From an uncultured Eubacteriales bacterium (GTDB taxonomy: Bacteria; Bacillota; Clostridia; Christensenellales; Aristaeellaceae): a stretch of DNA of 64,000 nt. How positions within the stretch are numbered: the first letter of the stretch is position 1; each line of letters starts with the position of its first letter. The notes beneath the pieces are model-generated. The model was not told where the DNA came from. It saw nothing but the letters and a program-made list of their open reading frames with translations, and did no database searches. Where the stretch lies: positions 16,835-80,834 of the forward strand of contig CADBCY010000017.1 in NCBI GenBank assembly GCA_902793325.1, in the 5' to 3' direction. This document shows positions 53,092 through 61,475 of the stretch, in pieces. The translations under genes were made by a program, and so were the position numbers.

Positions 53092-54114
53092 TCACCGTTC
53101 GCCCGCGTGGGACTTGGCGACCTCGGTGGCGGCCTCCAGGATCTCCAGCACGCGGACGACCTCCTCGTCCTTGATGCACTTCTCCGCGCCGTGTTCGATG
53201 GCGTCCACCAGGTTGTCGTAGACGCGCTCGTAGTGCGCGGGGCCGACGGGCACCTTTTCCGTCAGGGTCCGGCCGTCCTCGTGGTACACCAGCGTGCCCC
53301 AGCGCGATTCCGGCGCGTCCTCGAAGCTGACTTTGTGCCGCCCCACAACCTTCGCCTTGCCGGAATTGTGGATGACCGGCGGGAGGGTGAAGCTGCCGTT
53401 GGTGCCGTGCACGGTGAAGCGCGGGTAGTCGATGGACACGCACATCTGGGTGTTGACGCTGGCCTTGCAGTTGCCGTAGAAGAACTCGATGTCGTAGTAG
53501 TCGTCCCCCACGCCGGGATGGTGGATGCTGCGCACGTCGTAGCGCATCCCGTCCGGCATGCCCATGAGGCTGATGATCTGGTCGACGGTGTGCACGCCCA
53601 GGTTGTACAGCGTGCCCAGGTGCGCGTACCAGCCGTTGGTCTTGAAGTAATCGTAGTGGCTCTCGATGCGCACGAGCTGCCCGAGCTTTCCGGAGTCGAT
53701 CGCGTCCCTGAGCGCCAGGAAGTCGGCGTCGAAGCGGCGGTTCTGGTTGGGCATGCAGACGAGGCCCTTCTCCTTCGCCAGCGCGAACACCTCCCGCGCC
53801 TCTTTCGCGGTGGGCGCGAAGGGCTTCTCGACGAGGGCGTGCTTCCCGGCGTTCAGGATCTGCTTCGCGTAGGGCACGTGGAACCGGTCGGGCGTGTTGA
53901 CCACCACCAGGTTCACCTCGGGATCGCCCAGCACGTCGTCCAGGCAGGTCGTGAAGCGGATCTCCGGGTAGAACGGCTCGTACTGCGCGAAGGCGGGAAT
54001 GTCCTCCTCGCGCCGGTAGACGTACTTGACGCGAATGTCGTCGCGGTTCTCCACGTAGGGAATGTGGTATTCCCGTACGCTGACGCCAAACCCGATATAC
54101 GCAACTGTCAACAT
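53092..54114 (-). CDS. Gfo/Idh/MocA-family oxidoreductase
   Basis: 340 residues from MLTVAYIGFG; AGGAGG lies 6 bases before this ATG, whereas the in-frame ATG two codons earlier would abut it. Rossmann fold at 1-120 with ALVEKPFAPTAKEA (about 92-105) carrying the catalytic-site lysine. The C-terminal domain has ESHYDYFKTNGWYAHLGTLYNLGVHTVDQI only in part conserved with family (about 160-190; H in LGVHTVD is typical). First gene after a consensus promoter. Sugar substrate unknown. Confidence 0.9.
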   Translation of the reverse strand: MLTVAYIGFGVSVREYHIPYVENRDDIRVKYVYRREEDIPAFAQYEPFYPEIRFTTCLDDVLGDPEVNLVVVNTPDRFHVPYAKQILNAGKHALVEKPFAPTAKEAREVFALAKEKGLVCMPNQNRRFDADFLALRDAIDSGKLGQLVRIESHYDYFKTNGWYAHLGTLYNLGVHTVDQIISLMGMPDGMRYDVRSIHHPGVGDDYYDIEFFYGNCKASVNTQMCVSIDYPRFTVHGTNGSFTLPPVIHNSGKAKVVGRHKVSFEDAPESRWGTLVYHEDGRTLTEKVPVGPAHYERVYDNLVDAIEHGAEKCIKDEEVVRVLEILEAATEVAKSHAGER

Positions 54115-54171
54115 ATGCATCCTCCTCTGCGCCCGTCGGGGCGTTCCTTATCCTTCATGGGTTCCATGGGC

Positions 54172-54200
54172 ATCATAGCACAGCCGGCCGGTCATGTCAA
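54172..54200 (-). promoter_or_regulatory. Consensus promoter of the Gfo-Gfo-ROK operon
   Basis: Minus strand perfect TTGACA (54195-54200), 17 bases, TATGAT (54172-54177). It lies between the DeoR gene and the oxidoreductases, so these can be expressed without the regulator. Confidence 0.8.
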
Positions 54201-54256
54201 CCGAAAACTTCGTTGGAAAGCGTATTGTATTTCGTTCAGTCGTCATGCCGCCCGGG

Positions 54257-55006
54257 TCATTGGGCCTTGAACACTTCGATCCCCGCCCGGCCGAGCATGG
54301 CCTCCGCCCCGGGCTCCAGGCTGGCGTCGGTGATCACGCCGCAGACGCCGCCGGGGATGGCCAGCGGCACCGTGCTGGAGCGGCCGAACTTGCTGCTCTC
54401 GGTGACGGCGATGACCCGCTCCGCCTGCTCCGCCATGTCGCGGACCGCCTGCGCGCGCAGGTGGTTGTTCGCCATGAAGCCCAGGCGCTCGTGGTAGCCG
54501 TCCACGCCCACGAACAGCTTGTTCACGTAAAACTGCTTCGCGCAGACCTTCAGCACCGGCCCGACCATCACCTGGGCGTCGTTCTGGAAATCCCCGCCCA
54601 GCAGCACCACGTGGGCGCCCTCAAACCGCCGGATGTAGCTGGCGATGAACGCGGAATTGGAAATGATGATCGCGCCGGGCCGGGTGCGGGCGATCTCCTC
54701 CGCCAGCAGCGCGCAGCAGCTCCCGCTCTCGATCATCACCGTCTCGCCGGGCGCCACCAGCCTGGCGGCCTCCCGGGCGATGCGCTGCTTTTCCTCGTAG
54801 TGGTAGGCCAGGCGGTTGTTCACGTCGTCGTTGCCGCCGAAGACCGCGTAGCCGTGCTCGCGGCGGATCACGCCGCGCTGCTCCAGCGCGTCCAGGTCCT
54901 TGCGCATCGTCACCGGGGAGACCTCCAACAGTTGCGCCAGCGCCGCGACCTCCATCCGCCCGTGCTCCGACAGCAGCTCCAGTATCCTGTTGTTCCGCTT
55001 GTTCAT
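54257..55006 (-). CDS. DeoR/GlpR-family transcriptional regulator
   Basis: 249 residues. N-terminal DeoR helix-turn-helix (about 6-55: ILELLSEHGRMEVAALAQLL, VSPVTMRKDL), then the DeoRC sugar-phosphate-sensing domain (ESGSCCALLAEEI near 95, KLFVGVDGY near 165, DASLEPG near 232). Such proteins repress sugar catabolic genes until a sugar phosphate binds. It is upstream of and co-oriented with the Gfo-Gfo-ROK group and next to the glycyl-radical locus, either of which may be its target. Confidence 0.92.
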   Translation of the reverse strand: MNKRNNRILELLSEHGRMEVAALAQLLEVSPVTMRKDLDALEQRGVIRREHGYAVFGGNDDVNNRLAYHYEEKQRIAREAARLVAPGETVMIESGSCCALLAEEIARTRPGAIIISNSAFIASYIRRFEGAHVVLLGGDFQNDAQVMVGPVLKVCAKQFYVNKLFVGVDGYHERLGFMANNHLRAQAVRDMAEQAERVIAVTESSKFGRSSTVPLAIPGGVCGVITDASLEPGAEAMLGRAGIEVFKAQ

Positions 55007-55037
55007 CGTATCGCCCCCGATGCTCGTCGTTGCTTCG

Positions 55038-55067
55038 ATTATAACACATAAACCTTTCGTTGCGCAA
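55038..55067 (-). promoter_or_regulatory. Promoter of the DeoR regulator
   Basis: Minus strand TTGCGC (55062-55067), 18 bases, perfect TATAAT (55038-55043). Confidence 0.65.
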
Positions 55068-55087
55068 TATCGCGGGCGCGCGTTCGC

Positions 55088-55852
55088 TCACTTGAAGCTG
55101 CACTCCAGCCCGGCGTCCACGAAGACCTGCCGGTACTTCTCCAGCGCCTCCGGGTGCAACTGTCGGACGCCCTTCCACTCGTACCCGATGCCCAGCTCCT
55201 CGTACTTCTTTTCGCCGAACTGGTGGAACGGCAGCAGGTGTACCTCGCGCACGCCGATGTCGACCAGCGTCTCGGCGAGCCCCCGCGCGTGCCGGATGCC
55301 CACGTTGAAGCGGGGAATCACGGGGATCCGCGCGATCACCGGCTTGCCCGCGCGGACGACGGCCCTGAGGTTTTCAACGATGACGTCGTTGTATACGCCG
55401 GTATAGGCGTGATGGATTTCGCGGTCATAATGCTTGAAGTCGTAGAGGAACAGGTCCGGATGGGGCAGGAACGCCCTGAAGCGCTCCGGCGCGACGAAGC
55501 CCGTCGTCTCCACCGCCGCGTGGATGCCCTCCGCGTGCGCCGCGTCGATCAGCGTCTCGGCGAAGTCCGCCTGCTGCAGCACCTCGCCGCCGGAGAGCGT
55601 CATGCCCCCGCCGGACTCGATGTAGAAGTCCAGATCCTGCCGCACCACGGCCATGACCTCCTCCACCGTATACGCCCTGCCGCGGTACAGCGGGTCCTCC
55701 ATGGCGTCGGCGACGGCCGCGTTGCGGTTCTGGGATTCCGGGTTGGAGCACCACCGGCATTGCAGCGGGCAGCCCTTGAAGAACACCGTCGTGCGGATCC
55801 CGGGGCCGTCGTTGATGCTGAACTTCTGGATGTTGAAGATGTTGCCCTTCAT
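55088..55852 (-). CDS. Glycyl-radical enzyme activating protein (radical SAM)
   Basis: Uses SAM and a 4Fe-4S cluster to install the glycyl radical on its partner enzyme. 254 residues, near the size of PflA. The cluster motif is C28-x3-C32-x2-C35 (GCPLQCRWCSNP), followed by the SAM-binding MTLSGGEVLQQ. The ferredoxin-like insert with extra cysteines found in most non-PFL activases is absent. GGGAGG precedes the ATG at 55852; the longer frame runs through the promoter. Divergent from the enzyme gene, with 182 bases between starts. Confidence 0.93.
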   Translation of the reverse strand: MKGNIFNIQKFSINDGPGIRTTVFFKGCPLQCRWCSNPESQNRNAAVADAMEDPLYRGRAYTVEEVMAVVRQDLDFYIESGGGMTLSGGEVLQQADFAETLIDAAHAEGIHAAVETTGFVAPERFRAFLPHPDLFLYDFKHYDREIHHAYTGVYNDVIVENLRAVVRAGKPVIARIPVIPRFNVGIRHARGLAETLVDIGVREVHLLPFHQFGEKKYEELGIGYEWKGVRQLHPEALEKYRQVFVDAGLECSFK

Positions 55853-55882
55853 GCCGCTTCCTCCCCGCCCGTGTTTGATGCC

Positions 55883-55911
55883 ATTATAGCACACGCGGTC
55901 TTTGATTGAAA
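55883..55911 (-). promoter_or_regulatory. Promoter of the activase gene
   Basis: Minus strand TTTCAA (55906-55911), 17 bases, perfect TATAAT (55883-55888). Confidence 0.7.
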
Positions 55912-55962
55912 TCGGTTTGATGGAATTTAACGCGATTCTGTTTATTGCGTTCGTAAGTTTAA

Positions 55963-55991
55963 TTGACACGTAAGAAAATCTATGCTACAAT
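55963..55991 (+). promoter_or_regulatory. Consensus promoter of the glycyl radical enzyme
   Basis: Perfect TTGACA (55963-55968), 17 bases, TACAAT (55986-55991). The 51-base gap between the two divergent -35 boxes (55912-55962) is AT-rich and is the natural place for a shared operator. Confidence 0.82.
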
Positions 55992-56034
55992 ACAGCCATC
56001 AAGCCGGGCCGTTCGCCCGCAGGAGGTCACGACC

Positions 56035-58443
56035 ATGACAAACAACGCCCGCTTCGGGAGCCTGACGCCCCGCATGCACGCCTACCGCGAGGCCGTGCTG
56101 GAGAAAAAGCCCTACGTCGACGCCGAGCGCGCCGTGCTCTGCACCGAGGCCTACGCGGCCAACCGCCACCGGACCGCCGTGATGAAGCGCGCGCTGATGC
56201 TGAAGAACATCCTGGAGAAGATGACCATATACATCGAGGATGCCTCCATCCTCGTGGGCAACCAGGCGTCCGCCAACCGCAACGCGCCGGTCTTCCCCGA
56301 GTACACGCTCGACTTCGTGCTCGACGAGCTGGACCTGTTCGAAAAGCGCGACGGCGACGTGTTTTACATCACCGAGCAGACCAAGGAGGCGCTGCGCGGC
56401 ATCGCGCCGTTCTGGAAGGACAACAACCTGCGCGCCCGCGGCATGGAGCTGATCCCCGACGAGATGGCCGTCTACATGGAAACGGGCCTGTTCGGCATGG
56501 AGGGCAAGCTGAACGCCGGCGACGCCCACCTGGCCGTGGACTACCCCGAGGTCCTGCGCAGCGGTCTGCGGGGCTACGAGGAGAGGGTCCGCAGCCTGAA
56601 GGCCGGGCTCGACCTGTGCGCGCCGGAGAGCATCGACAGGTACCAGTTCTACAAGGCCGTGCTGATCGTCATTGAGGCGGTGCGCACGTTTGCCGGGCGC
56701 TACGCGGCGCTGGCGCGGAAGCTGGCCGCGTCCGCCGAACCCGCCCGCCGGGACGAGCTATTGGAGGTCGCCCGCATCTGCGACAAGGTGCCCTACGAGC
56801 CCGCCGAGACGTTCCACGAGGCGGTGCAGTCGGTGTGGTTCATACAGCTCGTGCTGCAGATCGAATCCAACGGCCACTCGCTGTCCTACGGGCGCTTCGA
56901 CCAGTACGTGTTCCCCTACTACGAATACAGCAAAGCGCGCGGCATGACCGACGATCAGGCCGTGGAGCTGCTGACCAACCTGTGGATCAAGACGCTGACC
57001 ATCAACAAGGTGCGCTCCCAGGCCCACACCTTCTCCAGCGCGGGAAGCCCGATGTACCAGAACGTGACCATCGGCGGCCAGACCCCCGACAAGCGGGACG
57101 CCGTGAACGCGCTGTCGTTCCTGGTGCTGAAGTCCGTGGCGCAGACCCGGCTGCCCCAGCCGAACCTGACCGTGCGCTACCACAGGAACCTCGACCCCGC
57201 ATTCATGAACGAGGCCGTGGAGGTCATGAAGCTGGGCACCGGCATGCCGGCCTTCAACAACGACGAGATCATCATACCGTCCTTCATCCGCTGGGGCGTG
57301 AAGGAGGAGGACGCCTACAACTACTCCGCCATCGGCTGCGTGGAGACCGCCGTGCCCGGCAAGTGGGGCTATCGCGTCACCGGCATGAGCTACCTGAACT
57401 TCCCGCGGATCCTGCTGTGCGCGATGAACGACGGCGTCGACCTGACCACCGGGAAGCGCTTTGCCAAAGGCTACGGCAAGTTTACCGACATGGAATCCTA
57501 CGACGAACTGCTCGCCGCGTGGGACGGGACCATCCGCGAGCTGACCCGCGCCAGCGTGGCGGTGGAGAACGCCATCGACCTGGCCAGCGAGCGCGACGTG
57601 CCCGACGTGCTGTGCTCCGCGCTGGTGCAGGACTGCATCGGCCGCGGCCGGACCATCAAGGAGGGCGGCGCGGTCTACGACTTCATCTCCGGCCTGCAGG
57701 TGGGCATCGCCAACATGGCGGACAGCCTGGCGGCCATCAAGAAGCTGGTCTATGAGGAAAAGCGGTTGACCCGCGAGGCGCTGTGGAACGCCATACTCGA
57801 CGACTTCACCTCTGAGGAGAGCCGGAAGGTTCAGCAGTTGCTCATCAACGGCGCGCCGAAGTACGGCAACGACGACGACGATGTCGACCGGCTGGTGGTG
57901 GCGGCCTACGACAGCTACCTGGACGAGATGAAGAAGTACCCCAACACCCGCTTCGGCCGCGGGCCCATCGGCGGCATCCGCTACGGCGGCACGTCCTCCG
58001 TCTCCGCGAACGTCGGCCAGGGCTACGGCACCATGGCCACGCCCGACGGCCGCAAGGCCCGCCAGCCGCTGGCCGAGGGCTGCTCCCCTGCCCACGCCAT
58101 GGACCGCAACGGCCCGACCGCCGTGTTCAAGAGCGTGTCCAAGCTGCGCACGGAGGAGATCACCGGCGGCGTGCTGCTGAACCAGAAGGTCACGCCCGCG
58201 CTGCTGGCGAAGGAGGAGAACAAGCAGAAGCTCATCCTGCTGATGCGCACCTTCTTCGACCGCCTGCACGGCTACCACGTGCAGTACAACGTGGTGGACC
58301 GCGCGACGCTCCTGGACGCCCAGGCGCACCCCGAGAAGCACCGCGACCTGATCGTGCGCGTGGCCGGCTACAGCGCGTTCTTCAACGTGCTGTCGAAGGC
58401 CACCCAGGACGACATCATCGCCCGCACCGAGCAGACGATCTGA
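56035..58443 (+). CDS. Glycyl radical enzyme of the pyruvate formate-lyase/dehydratase superfamily, substrate unassigned
   Basis: 802 residues, cytoplasmic and oxygen-sensitive. The thiyl-radical cysteine is Cys435 in SAIGCVETAVPGKWG. The glycyl radical is Gly778 in VRVAGYSAFF near the C terminus. Other family marks are ESNGHSLSYGRFDQY near 285 and PDGRKARQPLAEGCSPAHA near 665. The GCVE form resembles dehydratase/lyase-type members rather than classical pyruvate formate-lyase, which has a Cys-Cys pair. AGGAGG precedes the ATG at 56035. Substrate, such as a diol, amino acid or acidic sugar derivative, cannot be read from sequence. Confidence 0.92.
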   Translation: MTNNARFGSLTPRMHAYREAVLEKKPYVDAERAVLCTEAYAANRHRTAVMKRALMLKNILEKMTIYIEDASILVGNQASANRNAPVFPEYTLDFVLDELDLFEKRDGDVFYITEQTKEALRGIAPFWKDNNLRARGMELIPDEMAVYMETGLFGMEGKLNAGDAHLAVDYPEVLRSGLRGYEERVRSLKAGLDLCAPESIDRYQFYKAVLIVIEAVRTFAGRYAALARKLAASAEPARRDELLEVARICDKVPYEPAETFHEAVQSVWFIQLVLQIESNGHSLSYGRFDQYVFPYYEYSKARGMTDDQAVELLTNLWIKTLTINKVRSQAHTFSSAGSPMYQNVTIGGQTPDKRDAVNALSFLVLKSVAQTRLPQPNLTVRYHRNLDPAFMNEAVEVMKLGTGMPAFNNDEIIIPSFIRWGVKEEDAYNYSAIGCVETAVPGKWGYRVTGMSYLNFPRILLCAMNDGVDLTTGKRFAKGYGKFTDMESYDELLAAWDGTIRELTRASVAVENAIDLASERDVPDVLCSALVQDCIGRGRTIKEGGAVYDFISGLQVGIANMADSLAAIKKLVYEEKRLTREALWNAILDDFTSEESRKVQQLLINGAPKYGNDDDDVDRLVVAAYDSYLDEMKKYPNTRFGRGPIGGIRYGGTSSVSANVGQGYGTMATPDGRKARQPLAEGCSPAHAMDRNGPTAVFKSVSKLRTEEITGGVLLNQKVTPALLAKEENKQKLILLMRTFFDRLHGYHVQYNVVDRATLLDAQAHPEKHRDLIVRVAGYSAFFNVLSKATQDDIIARTEQTI

Positions 58444-58493
58444 CGCCGGCGGAGGGTCGCGTCATGTCGATGCGCGCATCCGCCGAAAGGTTG

Positions 58494-58522
58494 TGGACAA
58501 CCGGGGACGGATGTGGTAGAAT
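58494..58522 (+). promoter_or_regulatory. Promoter of the NCS2 permease
   Basis: TGGACA (58494-58499), 17 bases, TAGAAT (58517-58522), with TGTGG before the -10. Confidence 0.65.
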
Positions 58523-58529
58523 CATGGCG

Positions 58530-58680
58530 GAAGGCTGACCGCGCCGGACGGGACGGGAAGGCACGGAAACCGCGGCAAAGACCGGGCGACCGGATCCTCC
58601 CGGGCATCGGCGAATCCCCGTATCCGGGGCCCGTTTTCGGCAACACACACGGCACGACGCCGGCATGGCCGGATGGGGAG
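58530..58680 (+). promoter_or_regulatory. Long structured leader of the NCS2 permease, possible riboswitch
   Basis: About 160 transcribed bases precede the ATG at 58692, unusually long for this window. Several GC-rich inverted segments are present (for example GACCGGGCGACCGG near 58585 and GCCGGCATGGCCGG near 58660). The conserved core of the classical purine riboswitch is not visible, so no class is assigned. A cis-regulatory RNA is a hypothesis based on length, pairing and the purine-transport gene it precedes. Confidence 0.3.
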
Positions 58681-58691
58681 GGCGCGAACCT

Positions 58692-59996
58692 ATGGAACGC
58701 ATCTTCAAGCTCAGGGAACGAAAGACGGACGTCAGGACGGAAATCATGGCGGGCGTCATCACCTTCATGACGATGGCCTACATACTGGTGATCAATCCCA
58801 CCATACTCTCCGCCAGCGGGATGAGCTTTGAGCGGGTGTTCGCCGCCACGGCCATCATCTCCGCCGTCGCCACGCTGGTGATGGGCCTCTTCGCCAACCT
58901 CCCCTTCGCCCTCTCCGCGGGCATGGGGCTGAACGCATTCTTTTCCTACACGGTGTGCGTGGGCATGGGGTATTCCTGGCGGTGGGCGCTGACCGCGATC
59001 TTCTGCGAGGGCGTCATCTTCCTGCTGCTGACCTTCTTCAACATCCGCGAGGCCATCGTGAACAGCATCCCGACCTCCCTGAAGAAGGCCATCGGGGCGG
59101 GCATCGGCTTCTTCATCGCCTTCATCGGCCTGCAGAACGCGGGCATCGTCGTGGGCGGCGCCACGCTGGTCGAGTTGAGCCCGGACTGGTTCAGGGGCGC
59201 CGCCGGGGTGGCGATGCTGGGCCTGGTCATCACCTCGATCCTGCTCGTGAAAAAGGTGAAGGGCGCCATACTGATCGGCATGATCGCCACCACGCTCCTC
59301 GGCATCCCCTTCGGCGTGACCCGGTACGCCGGCGGAAAGTTCCTGCCCTCCGCCCCCTATTTCTGCCCGTTCGCGTTCAATGAGATCTTTGCGAACGGGA
59401 AATCCGTGTTCGACTTCATAGTGGTGCTGTTCACCTTCCTGTTCGTCGACATGTTCGACACGGTGGGCACGCTGATCGGCTGCGCCGGGAAATCCGGCAT
59501 CATCCGGCCGGACGGCAGCATTCCCAACTGCAGGGAGGCGCTGCTGGCCGACGCGATCGGCACCACGGGCGGCGCCATGCTCGGCACCTCCACCGTGACC
59601 ACCTTCGTCGAGAGCGCTTCGGGCGTGGCCGCGGGCGGCAGGACCGGCCTGACGGCCGTGACGACGTCAGTCATGTTCCTGCTGGCGCTGTTCCTGGAGC
59701 CCCTCTTCGCCTCGATCCCCAGCGCCGCGACCTCGCCCGCCCTGATGATCGTGGTCGTCATGATGATCTCCCCGATCAAGGAGATCGACTTCAACGATTA
59801 CGCCGACGGCATCCCCGCCTTCCTGTGCGTGCTCTTCATGGTCTGCGCCTACAGCATTTCCGACGGCATCATGTTCGGGATCCTGTCCTACGTCCTCATC
59901 AACGCCCTGACCGGCGGCATCCGCAAGATCGACAGGATGTCCTGGGTGCTCGTCGTGTTGTTCGTGCTCCGGATCATCATGAAGGCGATGGTCTGA
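58692..59996 (+). CDS. NCS2-family purine permease (AzgA/PbuG-like)
   Basis: Proton-coupled uptake of hypoxanthine, adenine or guanine. 434 residues, about 12-13 membrane helices. Diagnostic motifs: FMTMAYILVINPTIL (about 29-43), SAGMGLNAFFSYTV (about 77-90), DMFDTVGTLIGCAGKSG (about 253-269) and GTSTVTTFVESASGVAAGGRTG (about 297-318, quoted in part by position). The start MERIFKLRER has GGGGAGG about 10 bases upstream. Monocistronic, with its own promoter, leader and terminator. Confidence 0.93.
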   Translation: MERIFKLRERKTDVRTEIMAGVITFMTMAYILVINPTILSASGMSFERVFAATAIISAVATLVMGLFANLPFALSAGMGLNAFFSYTVCVGMGYSWRWALTAIFCEGVIFLLLTFFNIREAIVNSIPTSLKKAIGAGIGFFIAFIGLQNAGIVVGGATLVELSPDWFRGAAGVAMLGLVITSILLVKKVKGAILIGMIATTLLGIPFGVTRYAGGKFLPSAPYFCPFAFNEIFANGKSVFDFIVVLFTFLFVDMFDTVGTLIGCAGKSGIIRPDGSIPNCREALLADAIGTTGGAMLGTSTVTTFVESASGVAAGGRTGLTAVTTSVMFLLALFLEPLFASIPSAATSPALMIVVVMMISPIKEIDFNDYADGIPAFLCVLFMVCAYSISDGIMFGILSYVLINALTGGIRKIDRMSWVLVVLFVLRIIMKAMV

Positions 59997-60032
59997 CGCG
60001 CGCGGTTCCCGAAAAGGCGCAGACCGCCAGGA

Positions 60033-60069
60033 CCCACCCGGGGGAGTATCGCTCCCCCGGGTGGGTTTT
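60033..60069 (+). terminator. Terminator of the NCS2 permease
   Basis: A 14-bp perfect stem (60033-60046 with 60052-60065), followed by TTTTC. The 313-base gap 59997-60309 otherwise holds only the next promoter. Confidence 0.93.
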
Positions 60070-60170
60070 CATGTTGAAAGAGTGCAGAGCAGGGAGAAAG
60101 CCGGCGCAAAGCATGTCTGAAAGTTCCCGCCCGCCGGTGCATGCCCGCGCGGACGGCGCGGTTTTTCCTG

Positions 60171-60200
60171 TGGACAGGCCCCCGGGGGTTGCGGTATAAT
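60171..60200 (+). promoter_or_regulatory. Promoter of the third Gfo/Idh/MocA gene and isomerase
   Basis: TGGACA (60171-60176), 18 bases, perfect TATAAT (60195-60200). Leader about 100 bases. Confidence 0.72.
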
Positions 60201-60309
60201 AGAATTAACATTCGAGGCGCGCGCAGGCCCGGGGGCGGGCAGGCGCCGCAGCGAAGCGATCATGGCCGGTATTCCAGCGAATCTACGAGAAAGAGGAGGT
60301 TGGTCTGGT

Positions 60310-61437
60310 ATGAAAAAACTGAACTACGGCATGGTCGGCGGCGGACCCGGCAGCTTCATCGGCGACGCCCATCGGCGCTCCATCAACCTCGACGGCCAGG
60401 CAGAGCTGGTGGCGGGTTGCTTCTCCCGCACGCCGGAAAAGTGCCGTCAGACCGGCGAGGAGCTGGGCATCGCGCCCGCGCGCTGCTACGCCAGCTTTGA
60501 GGAGATGGCGAAGGCCGAGGCCGGCAAGCTGGACTACGTGGTCGTGGTGACGCCCAACGTCAGCCATTACCCGGTCTGCAAGGCCTTCCTGGAGGCGGGC
60601 ATCAACGTGTCCTGCGACAAGCCGCTGTGCCTCACCGTGGAACAGGCGGACGAGCTGGTGGCGCTGGCCAGGAAAAAGGACCTGCTGTTCATGGTGACCT
60701 ACACCTACACGGGCCACGTGACCGCCAAGCACGTGCGCAGGTACATCGAAGCGGGCAAGCTGGGCAAGATCCGCACCGTCATGGCCGAGTACCCCCAGGG
60801 CTGGCTGGCCTACGAGGGCGAATGGGGCGGCAAGCAGGGCGAATGGCGCTGCGACCCGGCGCAGTCCGGCGGCGTGAACTGCCTGGGCGACCTCGGCACC
60901 CACGTGGAGAACATGGTCTCCATGATGACGGGTCTGAAAATCAGGCGCGTGCTGGCGAAGATGGACAAGCTCGTGCCGGGCCGCGTGCTGGACGACAACG
61001 ACCTCGTGCTGGTGGAATACGAGGGCGGCGCGGTCGGCTCCTACTGGACGACGCAGGTCGCCATCGGCCGCGACAACGACCTGGCGGTGCGCATCTACGG
61101 CGAGAACGGCTCCATCGAGTGGAAGCAGACCGAGTGCGAGAAGGTGCTGATGGTCGCGCGCGACGGCACGCTGATCGAGCGCCATCGCGGCAACGGCGGC
61201 ATCGAGGACGGCGCGGCGAAGTACGGCCGCCTGCCCTCCGGGCACAACGAGGGCTGGCTGGAGGCCATGGGCAACCTGTACCGCTCGTTCATGGAGTGCA
61301 TCCGCGCCAAGGCCGACGGTACCTTTACCCCGGAGATGATCGACTTCCAGACCGTCGAGGACGGCGCGGAGGGCGTGAAGTTCGTGGCGGCCTGCCTGAA
61401 GTCCAACGAGCAGGGCAACGTATGGGTGGAGCTGTAA
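60310..61437 (+). CDS. Gfo/Idh/MocA-family oxidoreductase
   Basis: 375 residues. Rossmann fold with GMVGGGPGSFIGDAHRRS (8-25), a variant seen in larger members of the family; catalytic-site motif CDKPLCLTVEQA (about 98-109), where Asp replaces the usual Glu of EKP; C-terminal domain with GGVNCLGDLGTHVENM (about 190-205). Predicted NAD-dependent sugar dehydrogenase. GAGGAGG lies 10 bases before the ATG. The next gene, a TIM-barrel isomerase, starts 39 bases later, a very common pairing in sugar and inositol catabolism. Confidence 0.92.
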   Translation: MKKLNYGMVGGGPGSFIGDAHRRSINLDGQAELVAGCFSRTPEKCRQTGEELGIAPARCYASFEEMAKAEAGKLDYVVVVTPNVSHYPVCKAFLEAGINVSCDKPLCLTVEQADELVALARKKDLLFMVTYTYTGHVTAKHVRRYIEAGKLGKIRTVMAEYPQGWLAYEGEWGGKQGEWRCDPAQSGGVNCLGDLGTHVENMVSMMTGLKIRRVLAKMDKLVPGRVLDDNDLVLVEYEGGAVGSYWTTQVAIGRDNDLAVRIYGENGSIEWKQTECEKVLMVARDGTLIERHRGNGGIEDGAAKYGRLPSGHNEGWLEAMGNLYRSFMECIRAKADGTFTPEMIDFQTVEDGAEGVKFVAACLKSNEQGNVWVEL

Positions 61438-61475
61438 CACCCGAGCATCGATGAGCGAAGAAGGAGGAAAAAACC

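Noticed and set aside
58530-58691. Classical purine riboswitch before the NCS2 permease
   Set aside because: The conserved aptamer core is not visible; kept only as a low-confidence structured leader.
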